DNA of 59,171 nt from contig JABABI010000028.1 of assembly GCA_014238335.1 (NCBI GenBank), forward strand, positions 27,280 to 86,450, in the 5' to 3' direction. The position numbers and the translations under genes are program-made. The notes below the pieces were generated by a model. It saw only the letters and a program-made list of their open reading frames with translations. It was not told where the DNA came from and did no database searches. The DNA is from Fuerstiella sp. (GTDB taxonomy: Bacteria; Planctomycetota; Planctomycetia; Planctomycetales; Planctomycetaceae). This document shows positions 29,805 to 39,032 of the stretch, one piece after another; position 1 is the first letter of the stretch; the number at the start of each line of letters is the position of its first letter.

Positions 29805-30251
29805 TCAGTCGGCGGCGGGGGTAGCCAGTTGTTCCTGCAATTCTTTCAAAGCCGCCGCCGCTTCCGCTTGGCGAGTCTTGATGGCCGTCAGCAGCAGCAC
29901 TGCTTCCTCGTCATCATCTTTGCTGAGTTCCGACAGTGCTGAGGTGATGCTGTCACAAACAATCTGTTGGCTGCCGTGCAGGCTGTCAAACAGAGCTTCC
30001 AGAGCAACAAACTGCAGGTCTGTATATTCGGTCGGGAAGGATCCGAAATCGATGAAGTGTTCCCGCACTGTTAACAACGAAACGATGTCCGCCACATCCT
30101 GACGCTGACGAGCGGCAATGGCATTGAACTGCTCTTCAACAGAATGATCCTGAGTACTGACCCATGGCCATGCTTCCGCCACATACTGCAGAAAACTGCG
30201 GGCCATGTCGATCAGCACGCTGTTCAGCACTGATTCCGATTGCTGACTCAT
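29805..30251 (-). CDS. Small helical protein at the end of the nuo operon
   Basis: A 148-residue protein, start at 30251 (MSQQSESVLNSV), preceded by GGAAG. The frame opens 17 codons earlier without a ribosome site. It has no signal peptide or membrane helix, is acidic and looks all-helical, with a terminal coiled-coil-like stretch (AEAAAALKELQEQL). I do not recognise the family. It lies 72 bases after nuoN on the same strand and is probably co-transcribed with complex I genes; an assembly or regulatory role is only a guess. Confidence 0.7.
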   Translation of the reverse strand: MSQQSESVLNSVLIDMARSFLQYVAEAWPWVSTQDHSVEEQFNAIAARQRQDVADIVSLLTVREHFIDFGSFPTEYTDLQFVALEALFDSLHGSQQIVCDSITSALSELSKDDDEEAVLLLTAIKTRQAEAAAALKELQEQLATPAAD

Positions 30252-30323
30252 GAAGAACTTCCAGGGAACATGACACGTCGGAAAAGCCGCAAGGGCGGCC
30301 ACCGGAGAGAAGACAGAATCCGA

Positions 30324-31943
30324 TTAACCACCGATAACCAGCAACACAGCATGTCCGGCTTCGTTGGCGATTGAACTTAGTCCGTTAACAAGCTGTGGCA
30401 GGAAGCCCAGCAGAGCGACCATGACGGCAAGGACAACCACGTAATAACCTTCCATCGCGGGCAGCGGCACTGGTTTGACATCGGCCGGTCGTTCTTCAAG
30501 GAACATCGCTTTCAGGATGCGAACGTAGTAAAACAGGCTGAAGATGGTGTTGATCGCCCCCGCGGCCAGCACAACATACATCGCCCAGTGAATCTGTGCT
30601 GCCTGGTAAACCGATGCAAAGATCATCAGCTTGGCAAAGAAGCCTCCGAATGGCGGAATACCAATCAGGCTGAAGATGCACACCAGCATTGTGATACACA
30701 AAGCGGGACTCTGAGAAATCAGGCCTTTGAAACTGTCGATGTCTTCATTGAAGGTGTAATTGCGAACCAGGGCGATCACGGCAAATGCACCCAGATTCAT
30801 GAACAGGTAGACGGCCAGATAGTACAGCAGTCCACCAATGCTGTAATTGATGGCTTTGCCCAATCCTGGCGCCTGGTCGCTGTTCAGCATGACCAGCATG
30901 GCAGCCACGGCCATCAGCATGTAACCAGCATGAGCGATCGTGGAATATGCCAGTAATCGCTTTAAGTTTTTCTGAGTATACGCTGCCAGATTTCCATACG
31001 TTGTCGTGATGATGGCGATAACACCAAGCCCCACACCAAATGCTGTCATCAGTTCTGCCGTTTCAGGTACACCGGACAGTCCTACGCAGAAGCGGACCAG
31101 CAGCCCGAATGCTCCGGCTTTGGATGCCACAGACAGAAACCCTGCGACTTCCGCTGACGCACCTTCGAAGGCATCCGGACACCAGAAGTGGAATGGCACC
31201 AGTGACAGCTTGAATGCCAGGCCAACCATCACCAGCATCACACCCAAAGCAACCGTGCGAACTTCGGGATCACCGAGACCGGCATTACCACCTTCGGCCA
31301 CAATCCGAAGTCGATCAGCCAGCAACGTGATATCACCGGTCCCCAACACTCCCGCCACCAGGCTGATGCCGTACAGCATCACACCGGCGGCACCGGCACC
31401 GTAAACCACGTATTTCAAGGACGCTTCGCTGCTGGCCTTGCGGCCCTTCAGAAAACCGACCATGACGTAGCTGGGAACACTGGCCATCTCCACACCCAGA
31501 AACAGCATCAGCAGATTGTTAGCGCTGGCCATCAGCATCATGCCAATGGTCGCTCCAAACAACATGGAATAGAAGTCGGGGGCGTCTTCGTTGTCCGGGA
31601 TCCCGGTCAGGACCGTTAGTGCGATGGTCAGGATCAAAAACAGCGACAGGAAGACGCGAAAGAACACACTGAACAGATCCTGCCGCAGCATCCCGCCAAA
31701 GAACGAGACGGACATAGTATCATGGGCCGCAATCAGGTCGGCAAACTGTCCAAACGAACACCCACCGGCGGCCGCTGCCCCGATAAGGGCGACAATAAAC
31801 GTTGGCAGCAGGCGATCGACGCTTAATAACCGCATCAGCAGCATTGCGACAATCGTGCCGCTCAGGCAAAGTTCGGCACTGAAGTACCACAGTCCATGGC
31901 CGAGCGTGTCTTCGATCAGATTGTTGAGAAGTTCAGAGAACAC
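30324..31943 (-). CDS. nuoN: NADH-quinone oxidoreductase subunit N
   Basis: A 539-residue antiporter-like membrane subunit of complex I, one of three proton-pumping units. It has about 14 hydrophobic helices. Family signatures include LFLGVEMASVPSYVMVGFLK, the conserved lysine region LSLVPFHFWCPDAFEGA, and KNLKRLLAYSTIAHAGYMLM. Length is slightly above the E. coli protein (485). It lies 64 bases downstream of nuoM. Confidence 0.96.
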   Translation of the reverse strand: MFSELLNNLIEDTLGHGLWYFSAELCLSGTIVAMLLMRLLSVDRLLPTFIVALIGAAAAGGCSFGQFADLIAAHDTMSVSFFGGMLRQDLFSVFFRVFLSLFLILTIALTVLTGIPDNEDAPDFYSMLFGATIGMMLMASANNLLMLFLGVEMASVPSYVMVGFLKGRKASSEASLKYVVYGAGAAGVMLYGISLVAGVLGTGDITLLADRLRIVAEGGNAGLGDPEVRTVALGVMLVMVGLAFKLSLVPFHFWCPDAFEGASAEVAGFLSVASKAGAFGLLVRFCVGLSGVPETAELMTAFGVGLGVIAIITTTYGNLAAYTQKNLKRLLAYSTIAHAGYMLMAVAAMLVMLNSDQAPGLGKAINYSIGGLLYYLAVYLFMNLGAFAVIALVRNYTFNEDIDSFKGLISQSPALCITMLVCIFSLIGIPPFGGFFAKLMIFASVYQAAQIHWAMYVVLAAGAINTIFSLFYYVRILKAMFLEERPADVKPVPLPAMEGYYVVVLAVMVALLGFLPQLVNGLSSIANEAGHAVLLVIGG

Positions 31944-32007
31944 GTTTAATTACCGAATGAGGTTGTGGCGGTGTTTGGATCCGAGAGTCTGCGGTCTGGC
32001 AGGTTGG

Positions 32008-33606
32008 TTATCGCATCGCCTGCAGTTCGTTAAGTGTTGCGGCAGCTTTTTCGTATCCCAGCTGCATTGAATCCACCAGAGCACTAGTGGAACTCTGCAT
32101 CATGTCAAACAGAATTCCCGGGAACACGCCAAGGATTATGGCGAACGCCAACAGCACTCCTGCGACCGTCAACTCGCGGCCGTTGATCGGTGTAATGTCT
32201 TCTGAATGCGGTCCTTTGTACTCGGACCCCATATAAACGCGTTGCATGGCCCACAGGATGTAACCGGCTGTCAGGATGACTCCACTGGCAGCCACGATGG
32301 CTAACGTCGGGCTGTAGTTCCATGCACTCAGAACAACAAAAATTTCGCCGATGAATCCACACAGGCCGGGAAGCCCAAGGCCAGCAAAGAACAGTCCGGC
32401 TGCCAGACCACTGTACAGCGGCATGCGGCCCATCAGGCCACCAAACTGGTTCAGGTCGCGATGGTGCACTCGGTCATAGATGACGCCCACCATAAAGAAC
32501 ATCCCGGCTGACGAAACTCCGTGAGCAATCATCTGGAACATGGCCCCGTTGATTCCCATCAGCCACATATCCGGATTGATGGTCTTGCCGGTGGCTTCGC
32601 CAATTTTCCAGACACCCAGCCCGATCAGCACGTAGCCCATATGGCTGACAGAACTATAGGCCACCAGACGTTTGAAGTCGGTCTGAGCCAGAGCCGCGAA
32701 GGCTCCGTAAATGATGCTGAAGACGCCGATGGCCACAAGTGCGTAGGCCGCGTAGTAAGCACCATACGGGCACAGGGGGAAGGCGACGCGAATGATGCCG
32801 TATCCACCCAGCTTCAGCAGGACGCCGGCCAGAATCATACTGATGGGCGTAGGAGCTTCGACGTGAGCGTCAGGCAACCATGTGTGAAACGGAAACGCGG
32901 GCAGTTTGATGGCGAAGCCGATGAACAGCAGGACAAAAGCGGTAATCTGCAGATTCGGGCTGAGTGTTTTGGTTAACGTTTCGCTGGTGCCGGAAGCCGC
33001 CTTTGCCAGTTCGATCAGGTTAAAGCTGTCCGTCGTTGCTCCGCTGTTGAAGTAGAACATCAACATTGCGATCAGCATCAACACTCCGCCCACCAGCGTG
33101 TACAGGAAGAACTTGATGGCCGCGTATTCTCGGCGAGGACCGCCCCACACACCGATCAGGAAGTACATCGGCAACAGCATGACTTCCCAGAACACGAAGA
33201 ACAGGAAGAAGTCCAGTGACAAAAAGACGCCCAGCATTCCGGTTTCCAGTAATAGAAACAGGATGAAGTAGCCCTTGTGTTGTTTATTGATGCTCCAGGA
33301 CGCCACGGCCGCCAGCATGCTGACCATGCTGGTCAGAATCACCAGCGGCAGGCTGATTCCATCAACTCCCAGGCGGTAGAAGACGTTCCACGTCCCAATC
33401 CAATCTTTTTCCACCACCATCTGCATGCCAGGCACGTCGTATTTGAATTGCCCCCACAGCAACAACGTCAGCACAAACGTGACGACGGTGAAGCCCAGGG
33501 CGATCGCACGTATCTGCGCGACGGCACGACTGTCCAGGAATGCCAGAATCAGCGCGCCAAGAGCGGGAAGGAAAATGATGGCGGAAAGTAGTACGTCTGG
33601 ATTCAT
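32008..33606 (-). CDS. nuoM: NADH-quinone oxidoreductase subunit M
   Basis: A 532-residue antiporter-like subunit of the complex I membrane arm. Typical motifs are FFVFWEVMLLPMYFLIGVWG, KLPAFPFHTWLPDAHVEAPT and TDFKRLVAYSSVSHMGYVLI. Conserved glutamate (FWEVM) and lysine (IKLPAFPFHTW) residues of the proton path are present. It lies between nuoL and nuoN in the standard order, 71 bases after nuoL. Confidence 0.97.
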   Translation of the reverse strand: MNPDVLLSAIIFLPALGALILAFLDSRAVAQIRAIALGFTVVTFVLTLLLWGQFKYDVPGMQMVVEKDWIGTWNVFYRLGVDGISLPLVILTSMVSMLAAVASWSINKQHKGYFILFLLLETGMLGVFLSLDFFLFFVFWEVMLLPMYFLIGVWGGPRREYAAIKFFLYTLVGGVLMLIAMLMFYFNSGATTDSFNLIELAKAASGTSETLTKTLSPNLQITAFVLLFIGFAIKLPAFPFHTWLPDAHVEAPTPISMILAGVLLKLGGYGIIRVAFPLCPYGAYYAAYALVAIGVFSIIYGAFAALAQTDFKRLVAYSSVSHMGYVLIGLGVWKIGEATGKTINPDMWLMGINGAMFQMIAHGVSSAGMFFMVGVIYDRVHHRDLNQFGGLMGRMPLYSGLAAGLFFAGLGLPGLCGFIGEIFVVLSAWNYSPTLAIVAASGVILTAGYILWAMQRVYMGSEYKGPHSEDITPINGRELTVAGVLLAFAIILGVFPGILFDMMQSSTSALVDSMQLGYEKAAATLNELQAMR

Positions 33607-33677
33607 GGTTTAACTCCAGCCTAAAAGCTGGACCAACTGAATTGTTATCTGATGAACGGCAGTCGCCCCGCCGAATT

Positions 33678-36014
33678 TCAACCTGGAAATGTCGTAAACA
33701 TGACAGCAAACAGAGCTACAACGCCCAGCACAATGAACATCACATACTGCCGCAGCCGTCCGGTCTGAACAACCCTCAGCGACGCCCCCACAGACTGAGT
33801 CGCACTGGCGATCAGGTTGACGAAACCATCAACGACGGTTTCGTCAAAAACGCGATCCCATTTGGAAACGACGATCATGGACTTTGCTGCGCCGTGCAGA
33901 ATTCTGTCGAATACTGCTCCGTCAAACCATGCACAGAAAGCGGCCACTTTATGAGCCGGCTTCATGAACAGGGCGTCATATAAATCGTCAAAGTACCATT
34001 TATTTGCCAGGAAACCGTGCACACCGCCCAGCTGACGCTTGATCTCTTCCACGTTCACCACGTTGGTGCCGTACAGAACGTAGGCGATCAATGCTCCCGA
34101 CAGTGCTGCGATCAGTGCCCATCTTCCAGCGTCATCATGAACGGCATGAATCGCGGCGTGACCGGGCAAATTGATTCCACCTGCAGTCGCAGCAGTGACG
34201 TCGGCCGCCAGATGTGACGGTTCATCACCGGTCAGCATCAGGTACAGATGCCCGCTTTCACCACCGTATGCACAGAACCAGGCAAAGGCTGCAAGGATCA
34301 GTAGCGGTACGGTCATCACCCACGGCGATTCATGGGCATGATCATGAACGTGTTGATCTCGCGGTTTTCCAACAAACGTATAGAACCACATGCGGAACAT
34401 GTAAAACGCAGTTATGCCGGCAGTCAGAAGTGGAATCAGGAATAACATGAAGTGCGCGGGATTCGCATGAATAAAGGCTAATGCGGAAGCCACAATTGCG
34501 TCTTTGGAGTGGAAGCCGGAAAAGTGCAGGCCAAATGGCAACCAGAAGCCTGAGATTGCACAAACGCCAACCAGCATGGTGAAAGCCGTGATTGGCATCT
34601 TCCACAGAAGGCCGCCCATCTTTGGCATTTCCTGTTCGTGATGACAGCCGTAAATCACGCTGCCGGAACACAGGAACATCAATGATTTAAAGAACGCGTG
34701 AGTGATCAGGTGAAACAATCCGGCGGCCCAGCCAAAGACGCCAATTCCCAGCATCATGTAGCCCAGCTGGCTAATGGTTGAATAGGCCAGCACCTTCTTA
34801 ATGTCGGTTGCCACCATGGCGATGGTGGCCGCCAGAAACAGCGTGATACAGCCGGTGTAAGCGATCGTCAGCAGAACTTCCTGCACAAACATCGGGAAGA
34901 AACGTCCTGCAAGATAAACCCCAGCCGCGACCATCGTGGCGGAATGCACCAGAGCTGACACCGGGGTCGGGCCTTCCATCGCATCGGGAAGCCATGTCTG
35001 CAGCGGGAATTGAGCACTCTTACCGACGCAGCCGGCGAATATACCCAGACCAATCACGACCAGCAGGTAATACGGAATCTGACGGTTGCTTCCGTCTTCG
35101 TTTGTGAGCACGTGTCCGTGAGTGTCTGTAATCAACACGTCGCCTGTGACTTCGTCGCGAGCAACGTTGCCCGTGCCATCACGATGCACCATGCTGAACA
35201 GGCCCTGATCGACGACCTGCTCATCAACGACTGTGTCGCCGAAGCGGAACGTGCCGAAGAATGTCCACAACACCATCAGCCCAATCAGGAAACCAAAGTC
35301 CCCGATACGGTTCATGATGAACGCTTTGTTGGCGGCGTCGCTGGCGGTTTTTCGTTCTGTGTAAAAGCCGATCAGCAGGAAGCTGCAGATACCGACCAGT
35401 TCCCAGAAGATAAACACCTGGAAAATATTGCCCGCGAGTACCAGCCCCAGCATGGCAAAGCAGAACAGCGACATAAACGCAAAGAAGCGGTAGAAACGTC
35501 CCGGACGGTGAACGTGACCTCCGTCCGACGTGTGGGCCGAATGGTCAACGTATTCATCCGTCAACTCATCGCTCATGTAGCCGATAGCAAACACGTGAAT
35601 GCACGTGGCAATCAGCGTCACCATCGTAAACATCACCAGCGTCAGGCTGTCGATGTAGTAGTCGAGTGTTACTTCCAGGCTGCCGAAGACGCCCAGAGTG
35701 TAAATCACACCGGAATATGCGGTCTGGTGTTCGGCTGAGTCCGTCTCGTGGTGTCCGGCATCGGCCTGAGTGTCACCGGGATCGCCGTGTTCAGCCGCCT
35801 CAAGCACGCACCATTCGTTGGCATTGCCCCAGATTCGCAAAGCGTTCGCACTACACAGGAATCCGATTCCGATACATCCCACGGCACACCATGCTGCCGC
35901 TTTACTGTGACGAGGATTCTTGCTGTAAAAGCCAAAGAAAATCTCGACCACGAACCCTGCAAGGGGCAGCAGCCAAGCGATCATCAGCCAGAATTTCAGC
36001 GTTTCGCCCACCAT
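33678..36014 (-). CDS. nuoL: NADH-quinone oxidoreductase subunit L
   Basis: A 778-residue distal antiporter-like subunit with the long lateral helix of complex I. Core motifs are FIFWELVGICSFLLIGFYTE, SAQFPLQTWLPDAMEGPTPV and TDIKKVLAYSTISQLGYMML. It is clearly longer than E. coli NuoL (613), with a His/Asp/Glu-rich insert at about residues 75-105 and an extended C-terminal region (HGFLANKWYFDDLYDALFMK onward). The frame is open from a TTG at 36041, but the ATG at 36014 (MVGETLKFWL) directly precedes the first helix and is preferred. Confidence 0.95.
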   Translation of the reverse strand: MVGETLKFWLMIAWLLPLAGFVVEIFFGFYSKNPRHSKAAAWCAVGCIGIGFLCSANALRIWGNANEWCVLEAAEHGDPGDTQADAGHHETDSAEHQTAYSGVIYTLGVFGSLEVTLDYYIDSLTLVMFTMVTLIATCIHVFAIGYMSDELTDEYVDHSAHTSDGGHVHRPGRFYRFFAFMSLFCFAMLGLVLAGNIFQVFIFWELVGICSFLLIGFYTERKTASDAANKAFIMNRIGDFGFLIGLMVLWTFFGTFRFGDTVVDEQVVDQGLFSMVHRDGTGNVARDEVTGDVLITDTHGHVLTNEDGSNRQIPYYLLVVIGLGIFAGCVGKSAQFPLQTWLPDAMEGPTPVSALVHSATMVAAGVYLAGRFFPMFVQEVLLTIAYTGCITLFLAATIAMVATDIKKVLAYSTISQLGYMMLGIGVFGWAAGLFHLITHAFFKSLMFLCSGSVIYGCHHEQEMPKMGGLLWKMPITAFTMLVGVCAISGFWLPFGLHFSGFHSKDAIVASALAFIHANPAHFMLFLIPLLTAGITAFYMFRMWFYTFVGKPRDQHVHDHAHESPWVMTVPLLILAAFAWFCAYGGESGHLYLMLTGDEPSHLAADVTAATAGGINLPGHAAIHAVHDDAGRWALIAALSGALIAYVLYGTNVVNVEEIKRQLGGVHGFLANKWYFDDLYDALFMKPAHKVAAFCAWFDGAVFDRILHGAAKSMIVVSKWDRVFDETVVDGFVNLIASATQSVGASLRVVQTGRLRQYVMFIVLGVVALFAVMFTTFPG

Positions 36015-36070
36015 CGGATTTCCAAAGTATCTCAGACACAAGACCAGAACAGAACGAATGCCAGGTGCAA

Positions 36071-36379
36071 TCAGCCTTTCAGCTTATTGCCGCGATCCAC
36101 GTCCACCGTCAGATGGTTGTTGTAGAAGTTCAAGACAATCGCCAGAGCCACCGCCGCTTCCGCAGCAGCCAGCACAATTACAAACAATGAAAACACCTGA
36201 CCATCCAGGCCCAGTGTGGTGAACTTTGAGAACGCAACGAAATTCACGTTCGCACCGTTCAGCACAAGTTCGACCCCCATCAGCACGCCAATCGCGTTGC
36301 GTTTGGTGGCCATGCAAATGACGCCGCAAACGAACAGGACTGCACCGACAAGGAGATATGAATTAAGTTCAGCTGGCAT
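36071..36379 (-). CDS. nuoK: NADH-quinone oxidoreductase subunit K
   Basis: A 102-residue, three-helix membrane subunit of complex I. Conserved glutamates lie in LMGVELVLNGANVNF and LAAAEAAVALAIVL, both part of the proton channel. Normal length. It sits between nuoJ (99 bases upstream) and nuoL (56 bases downstream). Confidence 0.96.
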   Translation of the reverse strand: MPAELNSYLLVGAVLFVCGVICMATKRNAIGVLMGVELVLNGANVNFVAFSKFTTLGLDGQVFSLFVIVLAAAEAAVALAIVLNFYNNHLTVDVDRGNKLKG

Positions 36380-36478
36380 TCAATCGACCCTGGAGCGGGA
36401 GGCCCGCAATCCAATTCGAGCTATCGCTCGGAACTAATAGACAACCGCGAAATGACGAAAGACACATCAAAAACTCTG

Positions 36479-37066
36479 CTAGACAACATCCTGCCGCCGT
36501 TTTGCCCGAGCAAGATAAGCGGCTCCAATCAACACGACCAACAAGTGAACAGACGCAATTTCAAACGGCAGCAGATATCCGGCACCGGCCACGCCGTTCG
36601 GCACGTCCGGGCGGACGCCCAGCAAGGCAAAACCCAGTGGACGCAATGTATTTCCTTCAGAACGATCGTCGAAACCTGTCGCCCCCTCAGTTTGGTGAGT
36701 GGCTGCCATAATGCGATCGCGAGAGCCGTCCCAGTCGACACCGTTAATGGTGGCGAAAACCATGAACAGAAACATCACCCCGATCAGGCCAGCCACTACA
36801 GTTTCCCCAGGTGAGGCGGGAATCTTCATGTACGGCCCGCTGGCCGTCAGCATGATGCCGAACACCAGCAGCACAAGCGTGCCACCCACGTAGATCAGCA
36901 GTTGGGCCGCACCGATAAAGTCGGCATCTGCCAGAAAAAACAGGCCGGCCACACTGCCCAGCGACACCACCAGCCAGAACGCCATTCGCACGACGCTTTG
37001 ACTAATGACAACCGCAACAGCACCCAGACAGGCGGCGAGAGCGAAAATTGTGAAAAACAAACTCAC
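36479..37066 (-). CDS. nuoJ: NADH-quinone oxidoreductase subunit J
   Basis: A 195-residue membrane subunit of complex I with about five helices. The conserved FLADADFIGAAQLLIYVGGTL contains the TM3 region important for coupling. A polar loop lies at about residues 110-155. The start is GTG at 37066, overlapping the TGA of nuoH by four bases (GTGA), so the two are translationally coupled. nuoI, which normally separates nuoH and nuoJ, is absent. Confidence 0.94.
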   Translation of the reverse strand: MSLFFTIFALAACLGAVAVVISQSVVRMAFWLVVSLGSVAGLFFLADADFIGAAQLLIYVGGTLVLLVFGIMLTASGPYMKIPASPGETVVAGLIGVMFLFMVFATINGVDWDGSRDRIMAATHQTEGATGFDDRSEGNTLRPLGFALLGVRPDVPNGVAGAGYLLPFEIASVHLLVVLIGAAYLARAKRRQDVV

Positions 37067-38457
37067 TGTCGCACCTCAATGGAAGCCGCCAGGGCGGTTT
37101 GTTCAGAGCTGTCGCTCTGTAACTGTAAATCAACATTTTTATTAGTGGAGGCGACGTATTGGCCGGAAGACAATTCAACTTCGATGGACTCTGAATCGTT
37201 CGATGATCCGGCATCAGCGTCGGTCGAAACAGATTCATTGGATTCAGAATCATCGTGCCGTACCGACCAAATCTCAGCAGCTCGTTTGCCCAGCGGCTCG
37301 GGATAGATCGTTGTCTGCTCCCATACAAACATGAACAACAGCGGCCAAACCGTGGCCCCCAGAAACAGGAAGCAGCTGATCGGCACAAAGTATTTCAGGC
37401 AGGTGATCATCACCTGGTCGATGCGAAGTCGAGGCAGCGTCCAGCGAAGCCAGATCTGTACGAACACACCAAATGCAGCTTTACTGACAAAGACGCCGGC
37501 ACCAATGACGTTGGCCAGATAGCCAAAGGGGGTGAACTCGCCCCGCGTCCTCCACTCCTGCAGAAGTCCGTCCACACCAGGTATCCCTGTATGCCAGCCG
37601 CCCAGAAACAGAATCGCCGCGACACCGCACAGGGCGAACATACTCGCGTATTCACCCATGAAGAAGAAGGACCAACGCATGCCGCTGTATTCGGTATGAA
37701 ACCCGCCAACCAGCTCGCTTTCGGCTTCCGCAAGGTCAAACGGAGCCCGTTTACAACCCGCGGTCAACACGACGAAGAACACGAAAAAGGCTACAAAAGT
37801 AAAAGGATCATGGAACAGGAACCAGTTCCCAAGATGCCCACTCTGCATGTCACCAATTTCGCCAAGGTTCAGCGAACCGGCAGAAACGATGGGGATCAGA
37901 GCACAAATGGCTAGTGGGATTTCGTAGCTGACCATCTGAGCAGCTTCACGCATGCCACCGAACAGTGACCATTTGGAGCCGCTGGAATAGCCGGCCATGA
38001 TGATGCCAAAGACTTCCAGTGACAGAATCGCCAGCAGAATAAACAGCCCGCAATCCGCAGAGACGGCCACCCAGCTATGGCTGAACGGCAGCACAACGAA
38101 CGCTGCAAACGATGCCAGGCAGACGATGTAAGGGGCGGAACGAAACAGCATGGCGTCAGCGACGGGCGGACAAAGGTCCTCTTTCTGGATCAGCTTAATG
38201 CCGTCGGCCAGCGACTGCAGCCAACCAAAACGACCGCCCACTCTTGTTGGTCCGAGTCTGTCCTGAATTCGTCCCGAGCCTTTGCGTTCCAGCCAGATCA
38301 GGAAGAAGGGGCACAGAGCGAACACATGGAATATCAAGACCGCGTGAATGATCGCAGCAATGACGAATGCAGTGTCACTGGAAATATCCCAGCCCAAAAG
38401 CGGCAGGGGACCAGTCAACGCATCCGTGAGTGAATTGGCTGCCAATGTGTTGATCAT
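37063..38457 (-). CDS. nuoH: NADH-quinone oxidoreductase subunit H with C-terminal extension
   Basis: A 464-residue quinone-site membrane subunit of complex I. Family signatures are GSGRIQDRLGPTRVGG, KEDLCPPVADAMLFRSAPYI, GYSSGSKWSLFGGMREAAQM and APFDLAEAESELVGGFHTEY. The membrane core ends at about residue 385. It is followed by a soluble tail of about 75 residues, rich in Ser, Asp and Glu (DDSESNESVSTDADAGSSND), not present in E. coli NuoH (325 residues). It is the first gene of the minus-strand H-J-K-L-M-N set. Confidence 0.95.
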   Translation of the reverse strand: MINTLAANSLTDALTGPLPLLGWDISSDTAFVIAAIIHAVLIFHVFALCPFFLIWLERKGSGRIQDRLGPTRVGGRFGWLQSLADGIKLIQKEDLCPPVADAMLFRSAPYIVCLASFAAFVVLPFSHSWVAVSADCGLFILLAILSLEVFGIIMAGYSSGSKWSLFGGMREAAQMVSYEIPLAICALIPIVSAGSLNLGEIGDMQSGHLGNWFLFHDPFTFVAFFVFFVVLTAGCKRAPFDLAEAESELVGGFHTEYSGMRWSFFFMGEYASMFALCGVAAILFLGGWHTGIPGVDGLLQEWRTRGEFTPFGYLANVIGAGVFVSKAAFGVFVQIWLRWTLPRLRIDQVMITCLKYFVPISCFLFLGATVWPLLFMFVWEQTTIYPEPLGKRAAEIWSVRHDDSESNESVSTDADAGSSNDSESIEVELSSGQYVASTNKNVDLQLQSDSSEQTALAASIEVRQ

Positions 38458-39032
38458 ATTTTCAACCGACGTCGTGGCGGTAGATGTCTCAGAACTGAAC
38501 TGACATTAAGCGATTCGCTCTGCCCACACGATGGACGAGAGTGGCCGCAAAATGCCGCCGGAACTATGACACATGAAAAAGTCGACTGCAACCAACCGCT
38601 TGCGCGATTCGCAGCAGCGGTTCGACTTCCACCACGTGACGGGTTCCAGCCCCCTTCATTTCCCAGTTGTGAGAAGCAACGGCGAGCCGTCATGGCAACC
38701 TGGGAGAACGTTTACGTTCTGGTGAACTGCTTCGTGCGATCAACTGGCGTCTGCGACGTGCGGTGGCACTTGCACGCCACCCCGTTAGACCAGTAGCCCA
38801 GCCCGCGCCGTTGGTGAGCGTTCTGCAGCTTCACCGCCGGAAAGGGGTCAGTCACGGGATGTTGTGGTACCGGGAGAGTGGCCGGTAGTTGGAGCGAGGA
38901 ATGAACCCCTCGGCCACAGTACCACTTTCCGCGAATCACCCCTTTGATGGGACTGTGTCCACAGCGGCCTTGAAGTATGCTGGTCGGTACTGCTTTGGCG
39001 GCGACAAGTGCATGCCGCGCGAAACGGTCTCG
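38458..39032. other. Hairpin-rich intergenic region upstream of nuoH
   Basis: No gene is recognised. Four inverted repeats follow one another: 38706-38719 (GAACGT-TT-ACGTTC), 38762-38781 (GGTGGC-N8-GCCACC), 38813-38835 (GGTGAGC / GCTTCACC with a bulge), and a nested element at 38864-38925 with outer arms GTGGTAC/GTACCAC and inner arms GTGGCCG/CGGCCAC. This could be a structured RNA, the 3' end of the TPR transcript or the nuo leader. Strand is undecided. Confidence 0.4.

Noticed and set aside
38600..38640. Possible tRNA (a GGTTCGA-like T-loop)
   Set aside because: No matching acceptor stem, anticodon arm or D-arm can be built around it.
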